Source of the DNA: Membranipora membranacea
Taxonomy: Eukaryota > Bryozoa > Gymnolaemata > Cheilostomatida > Membraniporidae
Direction: 5' to 3'
Assembly (NCBI GenBank): GCA_914767715.1
Contig: OU612065.1
Span: 34,288,001 to 34,352,000, forward strand
DNA: 64,000 nt
How positions within the stretch are numbered: the first letter of the stretch is position 1; each line of letters opens with the position of its first letter. Both the position numbers and the translations under genes were made by a program. Under the pieces are notes generated by a model, which saw nothing but the letters and a program-made list of their open reading frames with translations, was not told the origin of the DNA and did no database searches. Positions 32,855 to 44,178 of this stretch are shown in pieces.

Positions 32855-33002
32855 GCCCCCTTCACAATAAACTACCGTCTATTGTTTATTGTCAAACTGC
32901 TGCACCTTCTTCTGTATTTCTCTAACCTGCCCCGCGACTCGCCGTCTCACCTTTCGCTCTTCAGCCATATAGTCTGCAATCTTCCCCATCGCTGTCTCAA
33001 TC
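32855..33002 (-). mobile_element. Truncated internal fragment of a second LTR element
   Basis: Repeats 28868-29014 (polypurine tract and end of the last ORF, GTCAAACTGCTGCACC) and breaks at CGCTGTCTCAATC, joining LINE-fragment sequence (AAAAGTGTAGC). It shows that at least two element copies once lay in tandem. Confidence 0.8.
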
Positions 33003-33445
33003 AAAAGTGTAGCTTGAACATGTCTCTCATATTAAAAATGCGCGAAAAATTAGAATTTTCTAACATAAATGGTGGACATGTCTTGTTTACCAATCGATGT
33101 CCAGTTATGCTAGTAAAATATATATTGAGCACTGGTAGATGTAGAAGGTGTAATGACCCTGATATTTCATTAGTTGGTACCAGGTGATTAGGAATGATTT
33201 GTATATTACATATCAACCTGAATGCTCTCTTTTGGAGTAAAAATATGTCCTTTAGTATGTAGTTTGGTGATAGGTTGTAGTAAATATGGATACTACTTAT
33301 GATGTGGCAAAAAATTAAATGATGGTAAAGTATATAAGATGTTTTGTTGTCAAAAAACTCCTACAAAGTTGTTATTGCCTTTGCTTCCTTTTAACGGACT
33401 AAGGAAACATGGTCATGCCATGTTAGCCTGTCATTCATGATGAAA
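33003..33445 (-). mobile_element. 3' LINE fragment upstream of B7, truncated
   Basis: Copy of 23578-24020 lacking its 3' end, which the LTR breakpoint removed. The open stretch 33001-33216 is the remnant. Confidence 0.6.
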
Positions 33446-33888
33446 CCTAACCGTTTTCATTCAGGCTTTATCAACAGACTAACTGGTTCAGACTGACATT
33501 AGTAGGGGAATGTCAACTGATTTGCTGACTATGTTTATAATAAATACTGTAAAAAAATGCCTTTGCTTCCTTTTAACGGACTAAGGAAACATAGTCATGC
33601 CATGTTAGCCTGTCATTCATGATGAAACCTAACCGTTTTCATTCAGGCTTTATCAACAGACTAACTGGTTCAGACTGACATTAGTAGGGGAATGTCAACT
33701 GATTTGCTGACTATGTTTATAATAAATACTGTAAAAAAATGCCTTTGCTTCCTTTTAATGGACTAAGGAAACATGGTCATGCCATGTTAGCCTGTCATTC
33801 ATGATGAAACCTAACCGTTTTCATTCAGGCTTGATCGACAGTCTAACTGGTTCAGACTGACGTTATCAGGGGATTATCAACTGATTTA
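33377..33888. repeat. 182-bp tandem repeat, about 2.8 copies
   Basis: Units start at 33377, 33559 and 33741. Near-identical to 23949-24460, with one difference in the third unit (TTAATGG for TTAACGG). Confidence 0.85.
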
Positions 33889-33968
33889 CTGACTATCCCT
33901 ATAAAAAATACTACATAAAAATACATTACCGAATCTTATCGCATCACAATCTGTGTTCTCTGTTATAG

Positions 33969-34109
33969 TCTAGGAACACTGACCAGCCTGGAAGAGCTGA
34001 CGTTAGATGATAATAAAACACTGACAGAGTTACCAGATGAGATCGGGGGATTGAAGAGTCTACGGACTTTAAATGTATCAGAGTGTGGCCTCACCAGTCT
34101 GCCAAGCAG
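33969..34109 (+). CDS. LRR cassette exon B7
   Basis: Open 141-bp exon with the same sequence as B6. Its flanks match B6's for several hundred bases on both sides. It is therefore a recent duplicate that adds no new LRR sequence, unlike the other exons. Confidence 0.85.
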
Positions 34110-35365
34110 GTAAATATGATATATTTATATACATTCATTACATATTGAGTTTGAGTCGCTTTAAGAACATATTGATGTGCACTGAAAGAACTTATGTATA
34201 TATAAATAAATATATAAATAAATATATAAATATATGTATATATATATAAATTCATTGCATGTTGAGTTTAGGAACTCTAAGAACTTATTGATGTGTGCTG
34301 AATCTCAAGCTCTAAGCTGAAAATATTGCATTATGAGACTGGTGTGTAGAATACAATTACCAACAAGGTGACCCTCGATTGCAATTTTTTGACAAATTTT
34401 TATAAACACTGTAGGACGTAAATATTAACTGCATGATATTGTCATAAACCAAATTTATGGCAGGATATTAAGGATTTGTCTAAAGTGCTGTTGGTGAGAG
34501 TTTTGGGTATACCAAGTTGCCAGATCTGCGAATGATAGAATTTACAATACAAGTATGGAATTTATGGAATCCTGCCGATATGCAAATTATGTCTGGAATC
34601 GTCAATATGATATAAGTATTTAGATTAATTCCTTTTTAGGGCAGTTGTGTGCAATATAAACATATAGGAATGGAAAGTGATATACCTACTCAAGAATATT
34701 ATGAAGATCATCTTTAGGGTCATATCCCCTTGTAAAAATCACTGACCCAGCTTTGTTGCCAGTATTATAGGAGTTGCTTGCATCGATGTGTTTGTATACG
34801 CTGTTTGTCAGGTTTTTGGCAAAGCCAACCGCAAGGAATATTTATAATAGAAAAGGCAATTGAAAATATCGTAGCCTATAGACCGTTGGTGTGCAGTCTT
34901 TGTATTGAACCTGTGGCCAAACATCTCTGGGCATCACTGCCAAGAAAATTTATGTTGTTAGGTAGGAATTAATGAGCTATTTTTTAGTTAGCTGCAAACG
35001 ATATTCCACTAATAAATAAAACTTGCAGATACTATAAATGGCAAAAAGATTTTCCCATATAAATTGTAAAACTAATAATTCATACATTACTATCAATCTA
35101 TTTATAAGCGGTCATATACTCTCCAAATATTGCCAGACACCAAACTCCAGGGGATGGTTTCAATAAGAGACTCAAACATCTCTTATAGCTTCAAAACTCA
35201 GCAATAAATAGATAGACAGACATAATGTTTCCCATCATTCAGTAAGTGTTTGCATTGCTGTTTGTCCGGTTATTTTATATCAGCAAGCTTTGAAAAATAG
35301 ATATTAGAGAAGAAATTTGAGAATATCAAATTTTATTTTACATCCAAAATATATAATCCCCTTTG
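34110..35365. repeat. B-unit downstream spacer
   Basis: AT-rich tract near 34195-34245. It matches the B6 unit up to about 34370 and then follows the version seen at 44,400-45,400 (GCGAATGATAG), so the unit is mosaic. A 64-codon + strand reading at 34778 is not convincing. Confidence 0.55.
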
Positions 35366-35376
35366 TTAAAACTTAC

Positions 35377-35557
35377 CTGTTCCCAAGTTGTAGGCTGGGC
35401 ATGTTACAGAGAGCAGGTTATCTTTCTGTTTAGCCAATGCAGAATGACAACCCAAGGCCTGCAGGTCAGATTCACTTTCTCCCATCTCTATCCAGGTTAA
35501 TAGATCACCCAATAGTGATTCCGTCCATGTGCTCCATTTTGGTGCCAAACATCTCAT
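35377..35557 (-). CDS. Candidate minus-strand coding exon (copy 2)
   Basis: Frame intact as in copy 1, with donor ACAG|GTAAGT on the minus strand. Changes from copy 1 include LAPKWSTWTES, LTWIEMGES and HSALAK. All differences are substitutions, with no stop or indel. The product is not recognised. Confidence 0.4.
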
Positions 35558-36108
35558 AAAAGTTTGTCTACATTGATAAGGAAGAATTTGATGTCAGGAG
35601 TGGGACTCTCATAAACAATGCCCTATACTATCAAACAACAATTACTGATAAATAAATTTACTAATTTTTCTCAGTAAATAGCGAGTATTTTTTGAAAAAC
35701 ATTATAGCTGCACATTCCTCCGCTATATTTTACTCTGCGGATGGATTTTTGAAAGCTTATTTTCTATATTTAAAAGAAAGTAAAATATGAAAAACTGTAG
35801 TAATACAATACATTTGACTACTCATTCTTTTTCCCAAGTTCAGTTTTTAGTTATATTACAATGGCTAGGCTCGATGTGATTACCATGATGTCAAAATTAT
35901 AAGGATGTAAATTTCAGCATAGCAAATTAGTAAAAGTAACTTGCATTTTTTGTCCCTAATATTACCCCCCACACAAGAAAACTGCTGCATGTGTAGTAAC
36001 AAGTCTCTATAATGAATGCTGGACCTGAACCGCAGGCCACCTTCAAATCAGAGGTGCTCATACTCTAAACCTTTGACACGGGGTTATAGGCTTAAACTTG
36101 TTTTTTTA
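35558..36108. repeat. B-unit spacer with empty LINE site
   Basis: No gene is seen. At about 36083-36096 (GGTTATAGGCTTAAAC) it carries the uninterrupted sequence into which the LINE at 20.3 kb inserted in a sister unit. Confidence 0.6.
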
Positions 36109-37620
36109 AATGTTTTACAAAATTAGCCGTCAAGAAAAACCTAAAAAAGGGAAAAAAATCAATCAAGATGGCAAAAAAATAATCAGAACATCAACATTTG
36201 AATAATTTATAATTTAGTATTGAACATAAATTAAATGGTATATTGTTAAAAGTAGATGCTATCATATTAACTAAGAAGTTATTTGAAGTTAAGTCTAGCT
36301 TGAACATGTCTCTCATATTAAAAATGCGCGAAAAATTAGAATTTTCTAACATAAATGGTGGACATGTCTTGTTTATCAATTGATGTCCAGTTATGCTAAT
36401 AAAATATATGTTGAGCACTGGTAGATGTAGAACAGCTGTGGGCAACCTGCGGCCTTTTTGCCAGTGCGGCCTAATGGGTAATCTTTTGCGGCCTAATTGT
36501 GGCCTTATGCCTGTAAAACTTTTCATACATTAATTTTGATTCCCCTTTTTTATGTGGAGAACCAAGTATGCATAGCGCTCTGTAAGCTCAAGATATTTCT
36601 AAATAGTGGCCATTCTGTGTTATGCATGTAGTTAGCTTCCCAGCCATTCTTACTACTTTTTCAAGTTGTCCTTTCGAAATAACACAAAACAGTGACCTTT
36701 GAATGTTAAAATTACAAGTTTCTCTAACATTATAGTAATTTTTATTTTTTTGCATAACAGCCTCTGTGGGCAAAAATTCCCTTTGTGACAAGTGCTCCTG
36801 CATTATGGCTGAAATGTTCCATATTGAATTCTTCATTTCACAATCATTTGCAAAAATTTCCCTCCTTTGAGAAAGGGCGGGAGCTGTGAGGGGAATACTT
36901 TGACAGGACACGAAAAAAGTTTTTAAAAAAAAATTTCGCTCCGCGGAATTACTTCCTTCTCCATCAAAACAGTCCTGTATGAACTTTATTTACACTTTAA
37001 CCCCTGGGAAGGCGCTACAGCACCCCTCCCGCACCTACCCTGCGCTTTTTTCATACACATGAAACATGGGGATACAGACATGTACGCAATCAAATCATGA
37101 GGTAAAATGACATCACAAAACTCAAGAAGATTAGATAAACCAGTATTTCCGCTGAGTTGATGGTTTTTGCAACATACTGCAGTGTTTAGAAATAAATCTG
37201 TTTTAGTTTTTACAAAACAGGAAGTGCCAAAATTGCTACTCCAGTTCCAATTTTATCCCTGAAAGATATGTTGCGGCCTTTCGAGTTGAGCCGGCGTAAG
37301 ATGTGGCCTTTTTCAAGAAAAGGTTGCCCACCCATGATGTAGAAGGTGTAACGAACCTGATAATTCGTTAGTTGGTACCAGGTGATTAGGAATGATTTGT
37401 ATATTACATATCAACCTGAATGCTTTTTTCTGGAGTAAAAATAAGTCATCTCGTTTATAGTAACTTTGGATACCACTTATGATGTGGCAAAAGATTAAAT
37501 GAAGGTAAAGTATAAAAGATGTTTTGTTGTCAAAAAATGCCTGCAAAGTTTTAATTGCCTTTGCTACCTTTTTACTGACACAGGAAACATGGTCATGCCA
37601 TGTTAGCCTGTCATTCAATT
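36109..37620 (-). mobile_element. 3' LINE fragment upstream of B8, split by a hAT element
   Basis: Right part 37345-37620 (open 37313-37618: NDRLTWHDHVSCVSKK, LFLLQKKAFRLICNIQ) and left part 36109-36424 (LPVLNIYFISI to NYKLFKC). The two halves are separated only by the 904-bp element and its 8-bp duplication. The part near 37620 is the best-preserved view of the segment after RT. Confidence 0.7.
36433..37336. mobile_element. hAT-like non-autonomous element, copy 2 (904 bp)
   Basis: Ends CAGCTGTGGGCAACCT and (complement) CATGGGTGGGCAACCT. An 8-bp target duplication ATGTAGAA lies at 36425-36432 and 37337-37344. Empty sites (GATGTAGAAGGTG) are present in the sister LINE fragments, e.g. near 60773. 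No transposase ORF. The 107-codon minus-strand frame at 36588-36911 has no recognised domain. The opposite-orientation copy at 5397 carries the nested LINE. Confidence 0.85.
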
Positions 37621-37787
37621 ATTAAACCTAACAGTTTTCGTTCAGGCTTTATCAACAGACTAACTGGTTCAGACTGACATTATTAGGGGAATATCAACTG
37701 ATTCTCTGACTATGTCCATAATAAATACTGTAAAAAAATACATTTACCTAATCCTATCAAAACACTATTATGTGTTCTCTGTTATAG

Positions 37788-37928
37788 TCTAGGATCACTC
37801 ACCAGCCTAGAGGTGCTGAGGTTAGATGGTAATGAATCACTGACCGAGTTACCAGATGAGATCGATGGATTGAAGTGTCTGCGGAGGTTATATGTACGAA
37901 TGTGTGGCCTCACCAGTCTGCCAAGCAG
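37788..37928 (+). CDS. LRR cassette exon B8
   Basis: Open 141-bp exon: [47 protein letters not shown]. The second-LRR strand LRRLYVRMC is the most divergent among B exons. Donor GTAAATATG followed by a long TA tract. Confidence 0.85.
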
Positions 37929-37934
37929 GTAAAT

Positions 37935-37935
37935 A

Positions 37936-37973
<38 letters not shown>
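37935..37973. repeat. (TA)n microsatellite
   Basis: A run of about 39 alternating T/A bases directly after the B8 donor. The sister run at 54303-54340 is similar and the one at about 61365-61390 is shorter and interrupted. Confidence 0.9.
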
Positions 37974-37975
<2 letters not shown>

Positions 37976-37982
37976 GGAAACT

Positions 37983-38678
37983 GTGATTGTGTCAGCTAAC
38001 TTGGCCAAAGATATGTCCACAGAGCAAGGATACAGAGGTGAAACTTTAATGAGAGTCATAGTGCCTTCGGTTTTGGATTCACTGTGGGAAAATCATCAAT
38101 CTGAATATTTGCCAGTTTTACTAAATATATTAGTTACAATGGCAATTTGTGACGCAGACATGCCTACCTATGATAGGTCATAATTCATTCTGTATGTTAC
38201 CTAAAGACTGATTTCCAACTTTCTTGAAATGTTCAATCTGCAAGCTATACGCCATATTGTTGTCATTTCTGTTAGGATACATAGGCTATGAGTTATCTGG
38301 GGTTTTAAAATGAGTTATATCATATAGATTTATATGCGGCTTGGGTCAGTACACGGACATTTCTTAATTTTGATGACCGCCCCGGCTATCAATTGCCACA
38401 TGTATATCATGATAACACTCATTTTAAAAAATATGGAAAAATTTTGGAAATCAGTTTTAGGTTAAATACAGAATGAATTATGACCTATCATAGGTAGGTC
38501 TGTCAGCATCACAAATTCCCATGGTAACTTATATAATCAGTAAGATTAGCAGGTATCCAGATTGATGATTTTCCCACAGGGAATCCAAAACCGAAGGCAC
38601 TGTGATTATCATTAAAGTTTCCCCTCTGTATCCTTACTCTGTGGACATATCTTTGGCCAAGTAAGCTGACACAATCAC
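37983..38678. repeat. Long imperfect palindrome P1, copy 1
   Basis: Left arm about 37983-38218 and right arm about 38447-38678 are reverse complements (GTGATTGTGTCAGCT at the left edge, AGCTGACACAATCAC at the right). Inside, TTTTAAAATGAGTTATATCAT and its inverse extend the symmetry, leaving little unpaired centre. Such foldback structures suggest a mobile element or inverted duplication. No credible ORF. Copies at 54351-55046 and 61402-62097. Confidence 0.8.
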
Positions 38679-39130
38679 TTTTGTGGGTTAAGGTTATGAT
38701 GCCAGCGTTGACCGATTTAGACATTTTATATATGTGATTGGATGATGTTGCGTCATTTTATCGGAGAAATGAGGCCGAAAATGCTGTTTTTAGCAAAGTG
38801 GATGGCTGCGCTACATTGATCGCTACAAATTTCTAAACAGGTTACATTCATTCTTAGAGACATAGTTCATCCTAATTTTAGGTGGAAAATAATATTTGAT
38901 GAGCCCAAAATGGCTTTTTAAGTCACGTCATAATGCGTGTTGTTTTTTAACTTTGATGATATAATGCTAAATTTTAAGCTACGATTTGAGACAGTTCGAA
39001 TAAAATAGGGCCATATTTTTTGCTTTTTTTCCACTATATTGCTGTTTAAATGACACACACCACAAATTTCAGCAGTATATCAAATGTATCAATATCAGCA
39101 TAGACCATCAAAGGTAGATACGTTTTGCGC
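38679..39130. other. Spacer between palindromes
   Basis: No gene is seen. It is present in all three copies of the block. The third copy has an extra 46 bp near 62150-62198. Confidence 0.5.
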
Positions 39131-39521
39131 CATTTATCAATAACGTCAAACATGCTGTCAAAAGGTCCAGCACTAAAGACAGACAAATTTATTTTGAAAA
39201 TTCTCACATACGAAGCCGCTTTGATTAAGCTTGGTACAAACAGGAAATGCCAACAGAATACGGCACTATGCATTTGTCTTCCTCGAATTATACCACACAG
39301 AATACCCAAAACAGCCAATTTAAGGGGCTTTTCAAGGTGTTTTTCGGCATTCTGTGTGGTATAATTCGAGGAAGACTAAAACATAGTGCCATATTCTGTT
39401 GGCATTTCCTGTTTTTACTATGCTTAATCGAAGCGGCTTCGTATGTGAGAAGTTTCAAAATAGATTTGTCTGGCCTGAGTGCTGGACCTTTTGACAGCGT
39501 GTTTGACGTTATTGATAAATG
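39131..39521. repeat. Long palindrome P2, copy 1
   Basis: Arms 39131-39304 and 39348-39521 (about 174 bp each, mostly matching) are inverted around a spacer of about 43 bp. The edges are CATTTATCAATAACGTCAAAC and its complement. The similar short frames on both strands (CLPRIIPHR and others) are the same arm read twice, not genes. Confidence 0.85.
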
Positions 39522-39539
39522 ACTTAGTTGGTTAAAATT

Positions 39540-39775
39540 GCAAGTGTTGTCTCTGTCCGAGGACTGAGGAATATCAGTGCCTTAAGGGCGCGGCCGCCGT
39601 ATTTGTCGGCAAGTTGCTCTCAGTGTGCAGGCAGGCCGGAGCATACCTGGGGCGTCATGTGTCATGAGCCCAGTAGTCAGTAGACCGCAGCGGGATTCGA
39701 AGCCGGGACCTCCAACGCTTGCGCGTCAGAGGGCAGGCGCTCTAAACAACTGAGCTACCTCCTACTCCTTGTCTA
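39540..39775 (-). mobile_element. tRNA-derived SINE, copy 1
   Basis: On the minus strand a tRNA-like head reads TAGCTCAGTTGTTTAGAGC (A box, 39739-39757) and CTTCGAATCCCG (B box, near 39692-39704). An unrelated GC-rich body follows (GGCGGCCGCGCCCTTAAGG near 39590). The acceptor sequences TAGGAGG and TGCGGTC do not pair, so it is not a tRNA gene. Copies at 55908-56143 and 63002-63236 came with the segmental duplication. Confidence 0.65.
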
Positions 39776-40149
39776 GTAGTAACAGTAAAGTAAAACTGAT
39801 AAAGTAGAAAAGAAACTGTAGTCTGGAAGCTGTCACGTAAAATATTGAGAGATGACGGCATCTCAACTACCACGTTCCATCCTATTACCTAAGCTTAGCC
39901 AGTTGTTTTCATCAATCAGTCACCAGCCTGCATATTGCTATATTACTGTATTTTTCTGTATAATATATTTTGTGTGTGTCAGGATGTAAAGCAAAGCAGT
40001 TAATTGAATGCATATGAGAAGTTTGGAACAGCTGTTGGATATCACATACTGCTATAAACATTATTTACATCAAAACATTAGATCATTTTTCAATAAATAA
40101 TACTAATACTGAGTGCAAGTTAACCATTCTAACTAATAGTAAAAAACTA
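39776..40149. other. Spacer
   Basis: No gene or known repeat is recognised. It ends in AAACTATTAA, the TTAA insertion site of the next element. Confidence 0.5.
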
Positions 40150-40153
40150 TTAA

Positions 40154-42093
40154 AGTGTTTGTAAAGGAACAGGGTTCTTGGTATCATTTTTGAGCTTGAA
40201 ATGAGATTAAGACAGCTATCACACATGCATTTGCATGAAAAATAAGTCTTCAGGGTTACCTGGTCTGGTAGGTTTGGGGGTTATAAGTTAACACTATTGA
40301 GTTGCCTACTCATGCACAGCCCAACTTGTCCAGGCGATTTGTAATGAGCCTATTATGGGCGAAATGCAGTAATATTAGTGACTATTGTGGTTAGATAACA
40401 ACTTTTGCAAATACATGACAAAGTCACTCACAAGTCTGTCGATGACATAAAAGTTCAAATTTAATGAGTTGAGGCCGCTAATCAAAACAAACTTCATTTC
40501 TGTTGTGAGCCCATGTTGAAGAAGAGATTAGAAGAACCACTGTACCAAAGATTATAAATACTGACTGTACATTACAATCAATGACTATGACCCATTCCCT
40601 GTCCACAGCTTTTCAAGCGAGTGAGTTTCATTTCATACCGCTGCGCTTGTTTAATCTGTTTGAATAAGATTATACTGGAGCAATGGATTCTTCTTGCTGA
40701 CAAAGCCTTGCTTATTTCAGATTTACCTAAAAATGGGCCATACAATGCTTTATGGTTAGTACCAAATCTTGCGATAACATCCAACACTAGCCCCCCAAAT
40801 AAGATCCATAGTGATGAAATAACTCAAAAACTCGACAAATTAATTTCCTATGTGACTGATGTGTGCTTTGACATAGGTTCTCATATGGCCTGCTGCACTC
40901 AGTCAGTAATATTGATAGTCCATGTTTAGATGTGCTGAGTATCTGTGATGCACAGATGGACAAGATCTGATGTAAAATAATATAGAAAGTTTCTCAAGGT
41001 ATTCCACTGCTTACACGATTATCAATACTCCTCTCTTTAGGAGGCAGTCAAATTCATTTACATTTTACATCACCCTGAAGTCCGAAATAACTAGATGACA
41101 ATTTTATTTACTTCAATTTACTTTGTGACTTGAAAATTCCAGTTTTTTATGTAAACAACAAAGTTTACCCGAGAAAATCTTGTGAGTCCAAACATCAGAA
41201 TATTTGCAAAATTTGTCGTAAAGATTCTTAAAACTTCAAATCACTCAGTATTAATCATCGCATGCTTTGGATTTTAACATCATCCTAATGCCTGAAATGT
41301 CGAGATTTGAAAACAAATTATTTTAGATTTTTGTGCAAATTAGAAAAACATCCAGTCTACATGTGTAAATTTTGTAACTTCCATTGAAATTCTATTGAAA
41401 GCCACTAATCATAAAGCATAACGGCTGAAGACAGAGTTTGTTTGGAATGTCATATCTTAGTATTTATAATCTTCAATACAATCCATGTAGCCACAATCTC
41501 ATTTATTCATCGAATAAATATACACAAAACCTTGAAATACTTTAGCCATGTATTGATCTGCCTTTATATTGCCAATTTCTATCTCGAGCAGTAACCATGG
41601 TTAACAGAAAGTGTTGTATCTGTCAAAGCACTGTGGGTTATTTCCAGTGGCCGAAATCATACAGATTTAAACTTGAGTGGTGTGACTACCTCAGAGATAT
41701 TTTCCCTCTGATAATCACATGGACTCGACGTCGATTTGCAAAAAATGCCTCCGAAATGATATTCAATCTCGCTCTCACTAGAGCTGTTAATCTCCCTGTA
41801 ATTTTCATTCTCACTGTCGGATGAGCTAGAGCTGTAATTTTTTGCTATGTTCGATTTAGATCGTTAGCTTTGTCATTGAATTATGAAATGTCATACACTA
41901 TCCCATTTTACCAGCTAAACCGCATGGGACAGATAAATAAAGCCTTGTATTCACTCATTCATTCAATAGATAAATTCTGTGTGTTTTGATATCACATGCA
42001 GAATATCAAAACCACTGTGTCATAACAATAATGTTCTAAACTAGACTGAGATCTCTAGAATGATACCAAAAAACCTGATCCTTTACAAACACT
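40154..42093. mobile_element. TTAA-site DNA element, copy 2
   Basis: 1940 bp, with ends AGTGTTTGTAAAGGA and TCCTTTACAAACACT, flanked by TTAA at 40150-40153 and 42094-42097. The sister block at 63625-63628 has the same flanks around a single TTAA, a clean empty site. Compared with 14498-16156 it carries an additional segment of about 0.5 kb at 40260-40735. Short + frames (40621-40929, 41597-41824, MVNRKCCICQS) show no domain I can name. Confidence 0.85.
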
Positions 42094-42135
42094 TTAAAGG
42101 ACCAAAGCAATATACAGTGTAGCTAGTGCTGCAGT

Positions 42136-42238
42136 AGCCTGTCTTGACAAGCTTTGTTCGGTGGGGGGTGGGGGAAAATGCAAGAGTTGACAAACTTTGT
42201 TCTCCACCCCAACCGAACAAAGCTTGTCAAGACAGGCT
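42136..42238. repeat. 103-bp hairpin element, copy 1
   Basis: Perfect 27-bp inverted arms, starting AGCCTGTCTTGACAAG on the left and ending CTTGTCAAGACAGGCT on the right. They enclose a G-rich strand (GGTGGGGGGTGGGGG) and an additional imperfect copy of the arm (GAGTTGACAAACTTTGTTC). TA lies on both sides. Copies at about 58468-58570 and 63668-63770. Confidence 0.85.
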
Positions 42239-42239
42239 A

Positions 42240-44037
42240 GTCCTGCAGTAGTCATGCAACAGTTTTACACTGAAAGATTCATAGCGCTTCTGGGTAACAA
42301 TCATGTAAAGTGGTAGAAATCGTCATCCTGCTGACCTAATTAATATATGCCATGTACTATACAAGTAAAATAAACTAGCACTTTAGAGCTTCCTATTTTC
42401 CTTCCAAACTGGAACCACTCACACCAGTGGATAAAAAAACTCTTATGGTGAGGGTTGCCATAACAAACTCCATATAAATCCCTCTAGTTGCTAGAATATA
42501 CGCCAACACCAGTTAACTGCAGTTCTCTAATTGTGTATTAACTGTGTAATTGTTAGCACTCTGTGTGTATGGAGAATTGAATCCACCTGAGCAATCAACT
42601 TCATTATGTGTCTTGCAAAGGTTGTGTCTAAGATTTTGTTTTGAGCCGTGAAAAAGTGGTTGGCATACTTTCAAATTATTACGACTGTCTACTATTCGAT
42701 ATGAAGTAGGTGAAATATGATAAGGATTCGGATGAAATCCAAAATATAACACAACAAAATTGTTTCAACTGGTTTTCCTCTGCCTAAACTCATCCAGAAA
42801 ATTTCAACATAAAAAGGAGGGGAAAACATTTATCACTTTCTATTAGAATCAATATTAACTTGGTCCACTGCAGCAATTCAAATAGCAGTCCTGCCATAAA
42901 CAAAGAAGCTAAGATCTTACATACCTTTCCCTTGAACTGGAACATAAAAATAATTATCCCGACAAATCATACAATAGTATCTACAATAGATTCAATATAG
43001 CTTCGATTATCTTTATTATATGTCAATTATTTAAAAACTCCACTACTAAATTAAATGTATAAATAGTTGCAATTTTATATCAGACATATCAGCCTATTTG
43101 TAAGTCCGCTGACACAATGAGTTTTGTAGCCACTTATATAGTGAAAAAAAACCTTTAATATTCTCACTGAAACTTGTGTTGTTCAATCATTGTTCCAATT
43201 TTTTATAATAGAACTTCACTCTAATTATCAGAACCTAGTCACTAAGTTAACCTGGTCCTGGCATTAGCTGTTTGATGTTATAAGTTCCTCTAAAGTATGT
43301 ATCCAATTATTTGAGTCACTGAAGTACTGTATGGCATACATTAATCGTGCTCAACTAGCTCTTCTTGGTTAAATTTATTGTTTCCGTTTCTGCAATATTC
43401 AATTTTTCGGAATCTGGAATATTATCATAAAATTGATTATCTTCAAACTTAAGTTGACCCTATAATTTTCTATTTTCGTTAAAAGCACAGAATCTGTTTA
43501 AAGCAGAAGTTAAATAATAGCATACTATTCACTTTCAGGAGAACTGCAAAACGTAGACACTGTCTTTGATTTATCATAGAGAAAAAATATCATCCGCTAT
43601 CGAAGAATTTCAGATGAGAAAGCTTTTATCACATTACAGAGAATAACAGATATTTTGCGCCATTATAGACATTATACTCATATCGTCATAAACCAAATTT
43701 ATTTAAAATTATTGTCTGCCATGCTGTTGGTCAGAGTTTTGGGTATTACAATACCCGAGAAGTAGAATTTACAATACAAGTATATAATTTATTGTAAAAT
43801 TATCAATACAGAATCACTGCCCAAGTATCTATAATCAATCTGAGGTGCTCATAGTCTCAATACCTTACATGCAGGGTTATGGTCTCAGCTAATTCAGGCT
43901 GGATCAAGAGACTAACTGGTTTAGAGTGACATTATCAGGGGATTATCAACTGATTACTGACTATCCCTATCAAAAATACTACATAAAAAATACATTACCG
44001 AATCTTATCACATCACAATCTGTGTTCTCTATTGTAG
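42240..44037. other. Spacer without recognised gene
   Basis: AT-rich and without convincing ORFs. 42240-43125 is paralogous to 58572-59445. 42885-43880 also occurs inverted at 59446-60450. From about 43680 it becomes the B-type pre-exon intron (GTTGGTCAGAGTTTTGGG, GGTTTAGAGTGACATTATC), ending ATTGTAG. Confidence 0.5.
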
Positions 44038-44178
44038 TCTAGGAACACTGACCAGCCTGGAAGAGCTGACGTTAGATTGGAATAAAACACTGACAGAGTT
44101 ACCAGATGAGATTGGAGGATTGAAGTGTCTGCTGACGTTAAATGTACTAGGGTGTGGCCTCACCAGTCTGCCAAGCAG
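44038..44178 (+). CDS. LRR cassette exon B9
   Basis: Open 141-bp exon: [47 protein letters not shown]. Acceptor CTATTGTAG (others have CTGTTATAG). It combines the B6-like first LRR with a unique second strand, LLTLNVLGC. Confidence 0.84.

Larger units (their letters stand above)
28087..33002 (-). mobile_element. LTR retrotransposon, internally deleted, with trailing internal fragment
   Basis: Read on the minus strand, the order is 5' LTR (32073-32854), primer site, gag, pro, remnant, polypurine tract and 3' LTR (28087-28867). The internal region is only about 3.2 kb and no RT, RNase H or integrase is found. Beyond the 5' LTR, 32855-33002 repeats the internal sequence next to the 3' LTR (28868 onward). 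The locus is therefore LTR-internal-LTR-partial internal, the product of recombination between copies. It interrupts the intron after A11, and the right side joins LINE-fragment sequence at about 33002. Confidence 0.88.

Noticed and set aside
38509-38724. 71-codon minus-strand frame in palindrome P1 (three copies)
   Set aside because: Conserved only because the block is recently duplicated. The frame lies in one arm of an inverted repeat and its counterpart arm is interrupted.
39046-39522. Overlapping 79-91 codon frames on both strands of palindrome P2
   Set aside because: The two strands carry the same arm, so similar peptides appear on both. Duplicated with the block and without any domain or splice evidence.
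39690-39760. Functional tRNA gene on the minus strand
   Set aside because: A and B boxes are present but the acceptor stem does not pair and the body continues as a SINE.
42513-42752. 79-codon minus-strand frame repeated at 58845
   Set aside because: Repeated only through the segmental duplication. No recognisable domain and no splice or start context.
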